Positions 16,012 through 24,397 of a stretch of DNA of 33,272 bases are shown here, one piece after another. Positions within the stretch are counted from its first letter, which is position 1. Each line of letters starts with the position of its first letter. Below the pieces are notes generated by a model, which saw nothing but the letters and a program-made list of their open reading frames with translations, was not told the DNA's origin and ran no database searches. The position numbers and the translations under genes were made by a program. Source of the stretch: Candidatus Nitrotoga sp. M5 (GTDB lineage Bacteria; Pseudomonadota; Gammaproteobacteria; Burkholderiales; Gallionellaceae); the NCBI RefSeq assembly GCF_927904885.1, contig NZ_CAKMNW010000082.1, positions 1 through 33,272 of the forward strand, in the 5' to 3' direction.

Positions 16012-16392
16012 ATGCAAAGAACCATGCTTAAAGCCAAATTACATCGTGTACATGTGACGCATTCAGAATTGCATTATGAAGGCTCGTGTGCAATCGATGA
16101 AGATTTGTTAGATGCTGCTGATATCCGTGAATATCAGCAGATCGATATTTATAACGTCACCAATGGTGATCGGTTCACCACTTATGCTATCCGTGCACAA
16201 CGCGGTTCCGGCATCATCTCGGTGAATGGTGCTGCGGCGCGTAAGGCGAGCCCAGGCGATATTCTGATTATCGCCACTTATGCAATGTATACCGAATTGG
16301 AATTGCAGAAATTTCATCCCCAGCTGATATATGTGGACGAGTGTAACCGTATTATTGCTCAGCGCGATGAAATCCCAGTACAGGCAGCGTAG
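16012..16392 (+). CDS. panD: Aspartate 1-decarboxylase proenzyme
   Basis: PanD makes beta-alanine from aspartate for pantothenate. From the ATG at 16012 the protein (126 residues) begins [13 protein letters not shown] and places the self-cleavage site at Gly24-Ser25 (YEGSCAID), the position used in E. coli; Ser25 becomes the pyruvoyl cofactor. [13 protein letters not shown] (with the catalytic Lys9, Arg54 and Tyr58 region) and IISVNGAAA are also conserved. A longer frame from 15979 would displace this site. AGGGGG upstream is a strong ribosome-binding site. The gene has its own promoter although panB and panC lie just upstream. A hairpin begins at the stop codon. Confidence 0.95.
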   Translation: MQRTMLKAKLHRVHVTHSELHYEGSCAIDEDLLDAADIREYQQIDIYNVTNGDRFTTYAIRAQRGSGIISVNGAAARKASPGDILIIATYAMYTELELQKFHPQLIYVDECNRIIAQRDEIPVQAA

Positions 16393-16410
16393 CCAATCCT
16401 TTGATTGGCT
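16391..16410 (+). terminator. Perfect 8-bp hairpin at the panD stop codon
   Basis: AGCCAATC (16391-16398) and GATTGGCT (16403-16410) form an 8-bp stem with a CTTT loop, starting at the panD TAG. There is only a weak T/G tail, so it may be a weak terminator or a 3'-end protecting structure. Confidence 0.5.
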
Positions 16411-16547
16411 TGGTGCATTCTCAGTCGTGTAGTTATTTCGTTGCATACAGTAGTGGCTGGCTATGTGATGAAACTCAACAAACTAAAGGCCGCCTCTATA
16501 TGGAGTGGACGGTTTGTCATAATTATTTGACTTCTGCCGAGTGCCGT

Positions 16548-17870
16548 TCATTTGGTGCTGCTGTGCTTACTCTTGCGGATGAGTGCTACCATGAAGAGTG
16601 GCGGCAGTGCCGCAGCCACGCAAGCCGCCACGCCAGCGCCAATCAAACCCATCCATAGTGTGAGTGAAACAAACATTATTATGTAGATGATTGTTGTAAT
16701 CACGTTTATGAGTAACACTTTACCTGCATGGCCTGCGGCATAGGCTGCAGCGCGAAGTGACGCAGTAGTGAGGTCAAATGTGGCAGCCAGTAACATCCAA
16801 GTAAGTACAGGTGCTGCAGCGGTAAAGTCCTTGCCAATAAGTGTAGATAGAAGCTGGTCGCCAAGGAAGTAGCTGGCGGTTACGAACACCAGTCCAAAGC
16901 TACCACCGAGCAGCGCGGTGCGGTAGGCAACCTGGTTGAAGTCGGTGCTGCCATGGTTCCAGCTCCGAGTCAGGTCGGGAAATACTACTTGGCGAATCAG
17001 CGCGGATGGTTTGGACAGCACGCTGGAAAATTCTCGCACCAGACGCAGCAGTCCCGCTTCGGCTGGTCCCAATAGGTAACCTGCTAGCATGATGGAAAGG
17101 TTCTTGTATACAAGATCGAGGTTCGACTGCCAATAGTTTATCCACAAGAAATGGCGCAGTCCGGAAAATTCAGCCAGATTTGCATCGCTGACAAACTCTC
17201 CCTCTGGCGGGCGGCCGATGCGCTGGCGGTATTCAAGCCGGCCGCGCCAGCTCATATAAATATTTTCGGTGGCATAAGCAATCGCCAGAGTTGCGACGAA
17301 CATCGATAGTGGGCCGTCGAGCCACCAGACGATCAAAACTCCTGAAAATCGGATGGCAGGGCCAATAACCATCTGCCTACCTATAGCATCGAACTGGTTA
17401 AACAGTCGCAAAATACCATTGGCGGTGCCATTACCGATGGTCAGCAAAACAAGACTGTAAGCAGTGAGAAGAATTACATGGTCGCGGTCCATGCCCATCG
17501 ACGGTCCGATCAGAGGTGCAGCAATCAGCCCCAGGGCAGTGGCGACGAGGGTGGTGCGGCGGTCCACTCGTCGGCAAACTTTGATCAAACGGCGTAGCGT
17601 ACGGGTGTCATCAGCATCGTGAGCCGGTACACCATGCAGCACCACAGCTTCAAATGGTTGGAAGTTGAGCAAGCCGCGTACCAGCAGGACATAGGTCTGC
17701 ATCAGCACCACCAGGCCGAACTCGGTGGGGCCTAGTGCCCGCGCCATGAGCGCGGTTGCACCGAGTGACAATAGCGCAGCAACACCACGACCTCGTACCA
17801 GGAAGCCGAAATTTTCCAGCACTCGGCGCATCGGGCTTTGCGTGCGCGGGCTGTGGTCAGATTGGCTCAC
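16548..17870 (-). CDS. Wzx/MATE-type lipopolysaccharide or oligosaccharide flippase
   Basis: The 440-residue protein is almost wholly membrane-embedded, with about 12-14 hydrophobic segments. It has the pattern of polysaccharide flippases of the MOP superfamily: an N-terminal MARALGPTEFGLVVLM motif, charged cytosolic loops such as RRLIKVCRRVDRRT, and a second half opening with LVREFSSVLSKPSALIRQVVFPDL. Members flip lipid-linked sugars across the inner membrane. The start is GTG at 17868-17870, supported by GAGGAA upstream. It is the last gene of the acyl-ligase/reductase/ACP/PLP-enzyme operon after a 147-bp gap, suggesting that the product of those enzymes, perhaps once glycosylated, is exported. 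The substrate is inferred only from context. No polymerase or glycosyltransferase lies beside it. Confidence 0.75.
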   Translation of the reverse strand: MSQSDHSPRTQSPMRRVLENFGFLVRGRGVAALLSLGATALMARALGPTEFGLVVLMQTYVLLVRGLLNFQPFEAVVLHGVPAHDADDTRTLRRLIKVCRRVDRRTTLVATALGLIAAPLIGPSMGMDRDHVILLTAYSLVLLTIGNGTANGILRLFNQFDAIGRQMVIGPAIRFSGVLIVWWLDGPLSMFVATLAIAYATENIYMSWRGRLEYRQRIGRPPEGEFVSDANLAEFSGLRHFLWINYWQSNLDLVYKNLSIMLAGYLLGPAEAGLLRLVREFSSVLSKPSALIRQVVFPDLTRSWNHGSTDFNQVAYRTALLGGSFGLVFVTASYFLGDQLLSTLIGKDFTAAAPVLTWMLLAATFDLTTASLRAAAYAAGHAGKVLLINVITTIIYIIMFVSLTLWMGLIGAGVAACVAAALPPLFMVALIRKSKHSSTK

Positions 17871-18017
17871 GCGCGTTCCTCAGCGCATGGATAGGTTAGC
17901 GTGCAGCCATGTGCCGTATTGCGACGTTGTGCAGTGGTCTGCATTGTGCGGATGTCCTTCGCAAATGCAAACATCGGCCTTGAGATTGGGGTTTTGCGCG
18001 CCCGTCATGGCAGACAT

Positions 18018-19199
18018 TTATGCCACTGCCCGTAACTCGGCAAATGCCTCGCAAACGGCGTCAATTTGTTCAGGGGTGTGCGCGGCGCTGACACTGCAGC
18101 GAATTAACGACACTCCATTCGGAGTTACTGGCGGGAGCATCAGGTTGACATAGACACCGCGTTGTAGCAGATTGTTCCAGAATTCCAGTGCTTCCATCTT
18201 GCCGTCAAGTACTACGGCAATAACTGGGCTAGGCGGCGCGCCTAAGGTATATCCGAGCGCCGTCAGGCCCTTATGCAGACGACTGGCGTTGTCGTGCAGG
18301 CGTTGGCGCAGGTGGCTTTCGGTGGCAAGCTTTCGAAGTGCGCAGCGAGTCGAGGCAATTGTCGCAGGTGACGGGGATGCGGTGAATATAAATGGCCGAC
18401 TCGAGTAGCGAATTAGATCCAACTCGACGTGGTCGCTCACGCAGAAGCCACCCGCGCTCCCCAGACTCTTGCTGAAAGTGCCCACAATGAAATCCGCATC
18501 CGCCAGTACGCCCACCTCTTCGACCAGTCCGCAACCACGTTCACCAAGCACGCCTAGCGAATGCGCCTCATCCACCAACAGATAGCCGCCGAGTTCGCGT
18601 TTTACGTCGACGATTTCCTTGAGCGGAGCAAAGTCGCCAAGCATGCTGTAGATGCCTTCCACCACGATCAAGGCATTTGCGGCACGAGCACCAAGGCGGC
18701 GCATGCGTTTTGCCAGGTCTTGAGCGTTGTTATGGCGGAAGCGTATCGTTTCGGCTCCGCCCAAACGGCAGCCATCATAAATGCTGGCATGGCAATCGGC
18801 GTCGAGCAGCACTACGTCATTCGGCCCGGCAAGCGCTGCCAACAGGCCGAGATTGGCGGCATAGCCGGTTGAAAATACGATGGTATCGCGCTTGCCGTAA
18901 AACTCGGCGAGCTCCTGTTCGAGCTTGCGATGTCCCGAGTAGCTACCGTTGGCCATACGCGAACCTGTCGTACCGGTACCCTCAAATTCTAGTGCTGTGC
19001 GCGCGGCGGAAATGCAATCGGGATCAAAGGTCAGCCCGAGATAGTTGTTGGTGCCTGCCAAGATGGTGTGCCGACCGTTGATAAGTCCCTCGGTCGGCGA
19101 AATGATATGATCAATTTGGACACCAAATGGGTCTATGCCCAGTGTGTCGAGCTCGAGCCGGTTGGCTGCCAAGCTTTTAAACTTGTTAAAAATTCCCAT
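18018..19199 (-). CDS. Serine palmitoyltransferase-like alpha-oxoamine synthase (PLP)
   Basis: A 393-residue fold-type I PLP enzyme that condenses an acyl thioester with an amino acid and releases CO2. The ATG at 19197-19199 follows the ACP stop by 4 bp. Catalytic residues can be placed: His137 in CHASIYDGC stacks on PLP, Asp210 and His213 lie in VDEAHS, Lys244 in GTFSKSLG forms the Schiff base and Arg367 lies in LIRCSV. Blocks such as DPFGVQIDHIISPTEG, TNNYLGLTFDPD, FRHNNAQDLAKR and YSMLGDFAPLKE resemble, from memory, the soluble serine palmitoyltransferase of Sphingomonas more than BioF or KBL. An adjacent ACP gene suggests that acyl-ACP rather than acyl-CoA is the substrate. Alternatives are a BioF-like or CqsA-like enzyme. 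The class is certain; the sphingolipid role is probable. Confidence 0.85.
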   Translation of the reverse strand: MGIFNKFKSLAANRLELDTLGIDPFGVQIDHIISPTEGLINGRHTILAGTNNYLGLTFDPDCISAARTALEFEGTGTTGSRMANGSYSGHRKLEQELAEFYGKRDTIVFSTGYAANLGLLAALAGPNDVVLLDADCHASIYDGCRLGGAETIRFRHNNAQDLAKRMRRLGARAANALIVVEGIYSMLGDFAPLKEIVDVKRELGGYLLVDEAHSLGVLGERGCGLVEEVGVLADADFIVGTFSKSLGSAGGFCVSDHVELDLIRYSSRPFIFTASPSPATIASTRCALRKLATESHLRQRLHDNASRLHKGLTALGYTLGAPPSPVIAVVLDGKMEALEFWNNLLQRGVYVNLMLPPVTPNGVSLIRCSVSAAHTPEQIDAVCEAFAELRAVA

Positions 19200-19203
19200 C
19201 AGA

Positions 19204-19455
19204 TTAGCCTTGCTCAGAACGCGTAATTTTTTCAATCTGTATCGCAAGATCGCTCACCGTCTTTACGTCCGGAAGAATGCTTACAGGAATGGAGATGTCG
19301 AAACGGTCTTCGATGGACAGCAGCAATTCCATAATTTGGAGTGAATCCAGATTCAAGTCGCCAACTAGTTCGGTGTCTTCAGTAATTTCGACGCTCCCTT
19401 TTGTGAACGATGTCAAACCGTCGTAAAGATTGGTGAGGATACGTTGGTATTCCAT
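19204..19455 (-). CDS. Acyl carrier protein (dedicated, sphingolipid-type cluster)
   Basis: A small acidic protein of 83 residues with the phosphopantetheine attachment motif LNLDSLQIMELL, the modified serine being Ser38. Length and charge fit a carrier protein. It lies between the reductase and the PLP-enzyme genes with 2-bp and 4-bp gaps, so it is clearly part of that operon and probably carries the acyl chain passed from the acyl-AMP ligase to the PLP condensing enzyme. It is not the general fatty-acid AcpP, which normally sits beside fabF and fabG. Confidence 0.9.
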   Translation of the reverse strand: MEYQRILTNLYDGLTSFTKGSVEITEDTELVGDLNLDSLQIMELLLSIEDRFDISIPVSILPDVKTVSDLAIQIEKITRSEQG

Positions 19456-19457
19456 TA

Positions 19458-20489
19458 TTAATTTTCCTGTAATTTCTTGATATTTTTGTCAAAGATGTAC
19501 GTAAGCCCTTGTTCAAGCCCAATGGCCGGTTGCCAGCCGGTAATTCGCGAAAAATCGGAATTGTCGCATACCCAGTTGGGATGCGTAAGTTCCCGAACCT
19601 TGCCTGGGGTCAGCATAGGCGCATATCCTAGCAGGCGAGCGGTGGCGAAGTTTGCAAGTGCGGCAAGTGTGAGCAAGGGAACAGGAATCGATACGCGGCG
19701 TACTGGTCCGCCTCCACGCAACACACGCCCGCCGATCTTCAGTACCGTGTCCCAATCGTATCCGCCAGACTGTCCATCATGAAGTTCGAAAGTTTGACCA
19801 TAGCCCGTGTCCGTGGCTAGCCAGCGTACCACGGCGGCTGCCAGATCTTCAACGTAAATCAGGGAAAATCGCCTACTTGCGCCAGCGGGCAGTGGCGCGA
19901 AGCCGTTAGCGATGCAGCGAAACAATGGCAGTAGCTCACGATCTTCTGGGCCAAATACTGCAGGTGGCCTCAACACCGTCCAGCGCATGTCTGCTGAGGC
20001 GGTTTTGACGATATCTTCCCCACGCCATTTACTTCCAGCGTAAGGAGACAGTTTCGGTTCGCGCGCTGCCAGCGATGATATGAGCAAAAAGCGAGGTGCC
20101 CGTGCCTCGCGAGCTGCAGCCGAGGCGACGCGTCGAGTTCCTTCTACATTCACTTGGTCAAAGTCGTCGTGACTGGCGCCGCGCACGGCTCCTGCGCAAT
20201 GAATGACGGCATGCGTTCCGGCCACTAGAGCGTCTAATGCGTCTTTGTTTTCAAGGTCTCCGGGTATCCATTCCACTCCAGGAAGAGTTGGTAGAACGCG
20301 CCCTTTCTTGGGTCGGTACAAGGCTCGAACGCACCAACCCGCATCTGTCAAATGTGAAAGAAGGGCCGCACCGACGAATCCGGTAGCCCCAGTCAGGGCC
20401 AGCGTGGAACGGGTATTTAACTGAGGGGGATCTGGATCGCGGTCATTTGTTGGATGCTCTGCCGTCGCCGGTATGAGTTTGTCAGCCAC
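19458..20489 (-). CDS. NAD-dependent epimerase/dehydratase-family reductase (CerR-like candidate)
   Basis: The 343-residue extended short-chain dehydrogenase has the nucleotide-binding GATGFVG (34-40) after a Pro-rich leader of about 28 residues, GDLENKDAL (acidic residue contacting adenine), the active-site SS (138-139), Tyr150 and Lys154 in YAGSK, and LRPPAVFGP. The C-terminal part (about 230-343) is the variable substrate domain. In Caulobacter an enzyme of this superfamily, CerR, reduces the 3-keto group in ceramide synthesis; that role is inferred from the neighbours. The start is GTG at 20487-20489, overlapping the stop of the ligase gene by 8 bp. Other roles, such as sugar epimerisation or a 3-beta-hydroxysteroid-type reduction, are possible. 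Confidence 0.8.
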   Translation of the reverse strand: MADKLIPATAEHPTNDRDPDPPQLNTRSTLALTGATGFVGAALLSHLTDAGWCVRALYRPKKGRVLPTLPGVEWIPGDLENKDALDALVAGTHAVIHCAGAVRGASHDDFDQVNVEGTRRVASAAAREARAPRFLLISSLAAREPKLSPYAGSKWRGEDIVKTASADMRWTVLRPPAVFGPEDRELLPLFRCIANGFAPLPAGASRRFSLIYVEDLAAAVVRWLATDTGYGQTFELHDGQSGGYDWDTVLKIGGRVLRGGGPVRRVSIPVPLLTLAALANFATARLLGYAPMLTPGKVRELTHPNWVCDNSDFSRITGWQPAIGLEQGLTYIFDKNIKKLQEN

Positions 20490-22299
20490 TGGCCCGCATC
20501 ATTGCCGCTAGGAATTGAGGCTCGGCTTGCGGCAATTCTTTAATATCAGCGAGAGCGTTTCTGCTTTCTTGTCTGATCAAGTAGCCTGTCCGCGCCGCCG
20601 ATCGAGTCAGTTTGCCCGAGGATGTGCGTGGCAGTGTGTGCCGCGGTACAAGCTCGATCAGGCAATTAATGCCCAACTCTTCGTGAATTTTTCGATGCAG
20701 CCGATGCGATAAAAGACGCACCTCCTCTGTTTCGCGGACATTGCACTGTACGACTACCACGGCGACATCCGCCTCATCCGGGCCGGGTACACAAAACGCT
20801 GAAACGTCCATCGATCTCAATTCGGGTTGTCGCACCACGATGTGCTCAATATCTTGCGGCCAGATGTTGCGTCCGTTGATGATGATCACGTCCTTGTGTC
20901 GGCCAGTTACGACGATGTCTCCGTCAACCAGATATCCGAGGTCTCCGGTGTCAAGCCAGCCGTCTGACGAGAGCACCTTTCGAGTTTGTTCCGGTTTCTT
21001 GAAGTAACCTGACATGACGCTCGGTCCACGCACCTTGATTCGACCGATATGAAGGTCTGGAAGCACATTTTCGTGCTCGTCGCGAATGCTTATCTCATGT
21101 CCGGGCAGTGGCGCGCCGCACCGGACTAAACCGGTGACTCGGCTCGTGTTCTCGTCGGCCGGGCTGACGCGCAAGTGTTTTGCGAGATGATCGGCATCAA
21201 CCCAATCAACGATAATTCCCTGCCCTAAGGGCGAAAAGCTGATGGCTACTGAACTTTCAGCCATGCCATAGCACGGAACAAAGGCGCGCGGATCGAAACC
21301 AGCCGGAGCCAGCAGCTTGGCAAAACGATCGGTTAGTTCCGTATGAATGGGCTCGGCGCCGATGCCGGCGACACGCCAGGCGCTCAGGTCATACTGCGCA
21401 ACATCCTCTGGGCGGATTCGGCGTGAGCACAGCTCATATCCGAACGGTGGGCTGGCTGATAGGGTGGCCCGCGTGAGGGTCAGCAGCTCTAGCCAGCGTC
21501 TCGGGCGCATGGCGAAGTCACGCGTATCAAAATAATCGATCGAACGCTGCGTGGCCACGGTGACTAGCATGCAACCGACAAGTCCCATATCGTGGTAGAA
21601 CGGTAACCACGAAAAGCAGCGATCATCGGGGCGCATGTCGATGCCGTGGTTAGCTATCCCAAACAGATTATTGAGCACAGTTTCCTGTGTGATCACTACA
21701 CCTCGAGGAAAGCTGGTGCTCCCTGACGTGTATTGCAAATAAGCTGTTTCAGTAGCACTGCTGCGCTGCAGTTCACCTTGTTGTTCCGGTAACTTATCGA
21801 ATGAGGCAGGTGTTCCCAAAAAGACTAACTCGATGTTCAAGGCTGCCTCGCGCAAGAGCGGCAGGAAGTTGTTTGATGCTATTGCCACCGCTGCCCCGCA
21901 GCCCAACAATAAACCTCGTAACTGGCCGACGTAGGCCTCATGACCCCCGAGATTGAGCGAGGCCGGCAGAGCCACTGGGACCAACCCTGAATACTGACAG
22001 GCGAAAAAAAAACGCAGAAAATCCGGATTGGTTTCAGCCACCACCGCGACTCGCGCGCCCCGTTTCAACGAAAGAGATTGTAAACGCCGAGCCAGTACCA
22101 AAGCCTCCATACGTAGCGTTCGATACGGAAATACCGCCGAAAGCTTGCCTCGGCCGGAATAAAAATTCGCGCCAGTTTCTCCTGTGGCGGCATAATCAAG
22201 CGCGTCGGCCAGAGTGGCGAAATCCGCACGCCGCAATGGCAGTGAGTTTTCAGTTGGTGTTGGCAAAAGAGTAGGTTTCTTAATGTCCTGCATATTCAA
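20482..22299 (-). CDS. Fatty acyl-AMP ligase / acyl-ACP synthetase
   Basis: The 605-residue adenylate-forming enzyme activates a fatty acid as acyl-AMP and transfers it to a carrier protein. It has YTSGSTSFPRG (190-200), the FAAL-type SWLPFYHDMGLVG (230-242), YGMAESS (344-350), TGDLGY (451-456), the hinge region GRHKDVIIINGRNIWPQDIE and the catalytic Lys563 in TSSGK. The FAAL motif and the operonic ACP favour acyl-ACP over acyl-CoA formation. It is the first gene of the operon. A TTG at 22297-22299 has an AGGA at 7 bp, while an in-frame ATG at 22291-22293 is less well placed. Upstream lie a palindrome, direct repeats and a 23-bp tandem array. Confidence 0.88.
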   Translation of the reverse strand: MNMQDIKKPTLLPTPTENSLPLRRADFATLADALDYAATGETGANFYSGRGKLSAVFPYRTLRMEALVLARRLQSLSLKRGARVAVVAETNPDFLRFFFACQYSGLVPVALPASLNLGGHEAYVGQLRGLLLGCGAAVAIASNNFLPLLREAALNIELVFLGTPASFDKLPEQQGELQRSSATETAYLQYTSGSTSFPRGVVITQETVLNNLFGIANHGIDMRPDDRCFSWLPFYHDMGLVGCMLVTVATQRSIDYFDTRDFAMRPRRWLELLTLTRATLSASPPFGYELCSRRIRPEDVAQYDLSAWRVAGIGAEPIHTELTDRFAKLLAPAGFDPRAFVPCYGMAESSVAISFSPLGQGIIVDWVDADHLAKHLRVSPADENTSRVTGLVRCGAPLPGHEISIRDEHENVLPDLHIGRIKVRGPSVMSGYFKKPEQTRKVLSSDGWLDTGDLGYLVDGDIVVTGRHKDVIIINGRNIWPQDIEHIVVRQPELRSMDVSAFCVPGPDEADVAVVVVQCNVRETEEVRLLSHRLHRKIHEELGINCLIELVPRHTLPRTSSGKLTRSAARTGYLIRQESRNALADIKELPQAEPQFLAAMMRASG

Positions 22300-22340
22300 C
22301 TTGGATTCCTGAAAAATATCTAATTGACACTTGGAATGTT

Positions 22341-22402
22341 AAAAATACGCACCAATGAGTGTCAAAAATACGCACCAATGAGTGTCAAAAATACGCACCA
22401 AT
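22341..22402. repeat. 23-bp tandem repeat, 2.7 copies
   Basis: The unit AAAAATACGCACCAATGAGT plus GTC occurs at 22341-22363 and 22364-22386, with a 16-bp partial copy at 22387-22402. The repeats are identical. Iterated sequences of this type lie at the ends of IS21-family elements, so this may be the remnant end of a lost insertion sequence, but no transposase is present. An iterated protein-binding site for the nearby operon is another possibility. Confidence 0.75.
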
Positions 22403-22413
22403 TTCAAACCTTT

Positions 22414-22442
22414 ATTATAACTATTATAACTACATTGTAGTT
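22414..22442. promoter_or_regulatory. Direct repeat and palindrome upstream of the acyl-ligase operon
   Basis: ATTATAACT occurs twice in tandem (22414-22422 and 22423-22431) and is followed by the palindrome AACTACA-T-TGTAGTT (22428-22442). Dyads of this size can be operators. The site is 115-145 bp upstream of the operon's first gene. No regulator gene is adjacent. Confidence 0.4.
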
Positions 22443-23009
22443 AAATTGTAACCAGCCACTTTGCGAATAAGCGTGATGCTCATTAGTACTTGCGTCATTT
22501 TGCTGTTACTTATTTCAGTCCAGGTTGACCCCGTTTGTCAGGCAGTCTGACTAGTGAATCATCGCGGCTGGCAAATTTCGCGCAAGGTATCCAACTAAAT
22601 TTGTTATGTTAAATAACTATTAATTTGATCAATCTATATATGTAATTTCTGGCTATTTGAGTTGGCGCAACTATTTGAATATATTTTAAATTTATTATGT
22701 AGGGTCTTATGTATAACAACATAATTTAAAGCATTAAATTATTATCTGCTGGTTTAAGTAACTAACATGCGGATGAGCCAATCATACATACCGTAAGTGT
22801 TGCCACCTATTGTCACAACGAGCCGAGAAATCATGCGCTTAGCTGGCGATTTCTGTGTCTTCGTATCCAATGTTGTGTTTGTATATGGTTCTGATTGAAA
22901 ACATCAGGATCTATGCAGCTGAGAGATAGTCGAGCTGCACTCATGCTTATGATACATCTGGATGGGCTGTTGGCGATAGTCCATGAGTTCATCAAAATGG
23001 ATATTTCCT

Positions 23010-23191
23010 GTGCACCTTTAAAAATCCAATTTGGCGAGCCGCCGCTTTGCAGCTTTCCTTTTTACCCCGTTGCTAAAATTACGGGGATACTCAAAAAAAA
23101 TTATCGTTTACATATCAAATATATTCCGCTCTTCAACTTTTTACTCGTGCCTTGTATTGCTTAGAAACTTGGGTTTTTAGAGGCGTCCTCT
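23010..23191. repeat. Dispersed non-coding element, copy B (about 182 bp)
   Basis: The copy runs from GTGCACCTTTAAAAATCC to TTTTTAGAGGCG, TCCTCT. It has the same length and order of blocks as copy A (10505-10686), with many substitutions. The outer ends form an imperfect inverted terminus, and the right tip (AGAGGCGTCCTCT) is itself almost palindromic. It has no coding capacity. Confidence 0.75.
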
Positions 23192-23424
23192 AAATCGGGT
23201 TTGGATCGTTGCTGACGCCGTCATGAGGCATCTATAGGATTTCAGGGTTTGCAGGATTTATGAACCACATTACCTCTACTTGTTTGATATGAAATCGTAT
23301 AGAAGTGATTCTGCCAAGTCAGGTTTTCCATCATTTATCCATATTTAGATATAAATATGTTTTTTAACTAATGCGTCACCACACAAAGCAATGACGACTT
23401 TCTAACACAGATAAGCCAAAGCAT

Positions 23425-24234
23425 TTATTGCTTCATGATTGCATGGATATATTTGCTGGGAATGGCATATGAAATACCACTCGGATCGGTTAACACATTT
23501 TCTTTAGTGGCTTTTACGAATACCATATTAATGACGCCCAATACCTTGCCAGTCTTAGGATCAAACAGCGGGCTTCCACTATTCCCGGGATATGCAGTTC
23601 CATCCAGTTGAAAAACAGAATAGGGTGCGCGGAGCCGCTTGATTGTTTTGATGTCCAGCCGTTTTGAGGTTAATGCTGGGATGACGATAGGAGTAATAGC
23701 CGAAATTATGGCTTGGTGCGTCACCGGGTAAAGTCCCAAGACCATGCCAATGGGAAATCCAGTAAACGCAACTGCTTCCCCCTCTTTGACAGTATTCGAA
23801 TCCCCGATCACCAAAGCTGGTAAGGGTTGGCCACTAATTTTTAACAGCGCCAAATCATGCTCGAGGTCAATCTTGACTATAGTTGCTGAGCGAGCGTTGG
23901 CTGAGGCACCGCGATCAACAAAAACAGCTAACGATTCTTTTTTTTCCGTTTGTAAATCTCGCGGAACGACATGAGCATTGGTAATAATATGATTGCCATC
24001 ACCTACAACAAATCCAGTTCCAAGAAAATTGGCTGGTGGTGCGCGAGTATGTAATATGGTTCCGATAGCTACTATGGAAGGCCTGACCATTTCTATAGTT
24101 TGGGGAAGTTCGGCCGCGGATGCATTGCCGAAATGACAATATAGAGTTAAAAAATAGGTGCATATGAATCTAGCAGTGAATTGTTTTGTTCGACTGGCAA
24201 GCAAGAACCTGACTACCTTCAAATTTTTTTCCAT
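23425..24234 (-). CDS. Exported trypsin-like (S1C/DegP-type) serine protease without PDZ domain
   Basis: The catalytic triad is visible. Numbered from the ATG at 24234, His88 lies in TNAHVV, Asp127 in LEHDLALL and Ser219 in GNSGSPLF. The fold fits the trypsin-like serine proteases of the HtrA group, but the protein ends shortly after the protease domain (269 residues), so no PDZ domain is present. The frame continues upstream to 24306, but MEKNLKVVRFLL followed by a hydrophobic stretch and ASAAE fits a signal peptide with cleavage near residue 40, so this start is preferred. The substrate is unknown; a periplasmic role is expected. It is a lone gene between the 1.1 kb gap and the addA-like gene. 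Confidence 0.8.
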   Translation of the reverse strand: MEKNLKVVRFLLASRTKQFTARFICTYFLTLYCHFGNASAAELPQTIEMVRPSIVAIGTILHTRAPPANFLGTGFVVGDGNHIITNAHVVPRDLQTEKKESLAVFVDRGASANARSATIVKIDLEHDLALLKISGQPLPALVIGDSNTVKEGEAVAFTGFPIGMVLGLYPVTHQAIISAITPIVIPALTSKRLDIKTIKRLRAPYSVFQLDGTAYPGNSGSPLFDPKTGKVLGVINMVFVKATKENVLTDPSGISYAIPSKYIHAIMKQ

Positions 24235-24397
24235 ACGCTTTAACTTAGTAATGTTTTTGATTGACATAGCACATACTATCATCAGAGTTTCCCGCTTGGA
24301 CAGCAAGCGAGAAAAGGTCGCCTCAAAAAATTCAAGTTTGCGAGCAGCCGACTGGAGTAACCGCCGGCATCACCAAGTATTATTACGACTTTGTTCA

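Larger units (their letters stand above)
22300..23424. other. Intergenic region, about 1.1 kb, AT-rich, no convincing gene
   Basis: I see no gene here. An 89-codon frame (22895-23164) runs into the dispersed repeat and has no family features. The stretch holds the tandem repeat 22341-22402, the candidate operator 22414-22442, a perfect 9-bp stem (ATAATTTAA/TTAAATTAT, 22721-22742, loop AGCA) and element copy B at 23010-23191. It separates the lipid operon from the protease gene. Confidence 0.6.

Noticed and set aside
16548..22299. Polyketide or biotin synthesis cluster
   Set aside because: There are no ketosynthase or bio genes; the set of ligase, ACP, Spt-like enzyme and reductase fits ceramide synthesis better.
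22341..22402. Possible CRISPR repeat
   Set aside because: The copies are directly adjacent without spacers and no cas genes are near.
22895..23164. 89-codon plus-strand frame
   Set aside because: Half of it lies in the dispersed element copy B and it has no family features or good ribosome-binding site.
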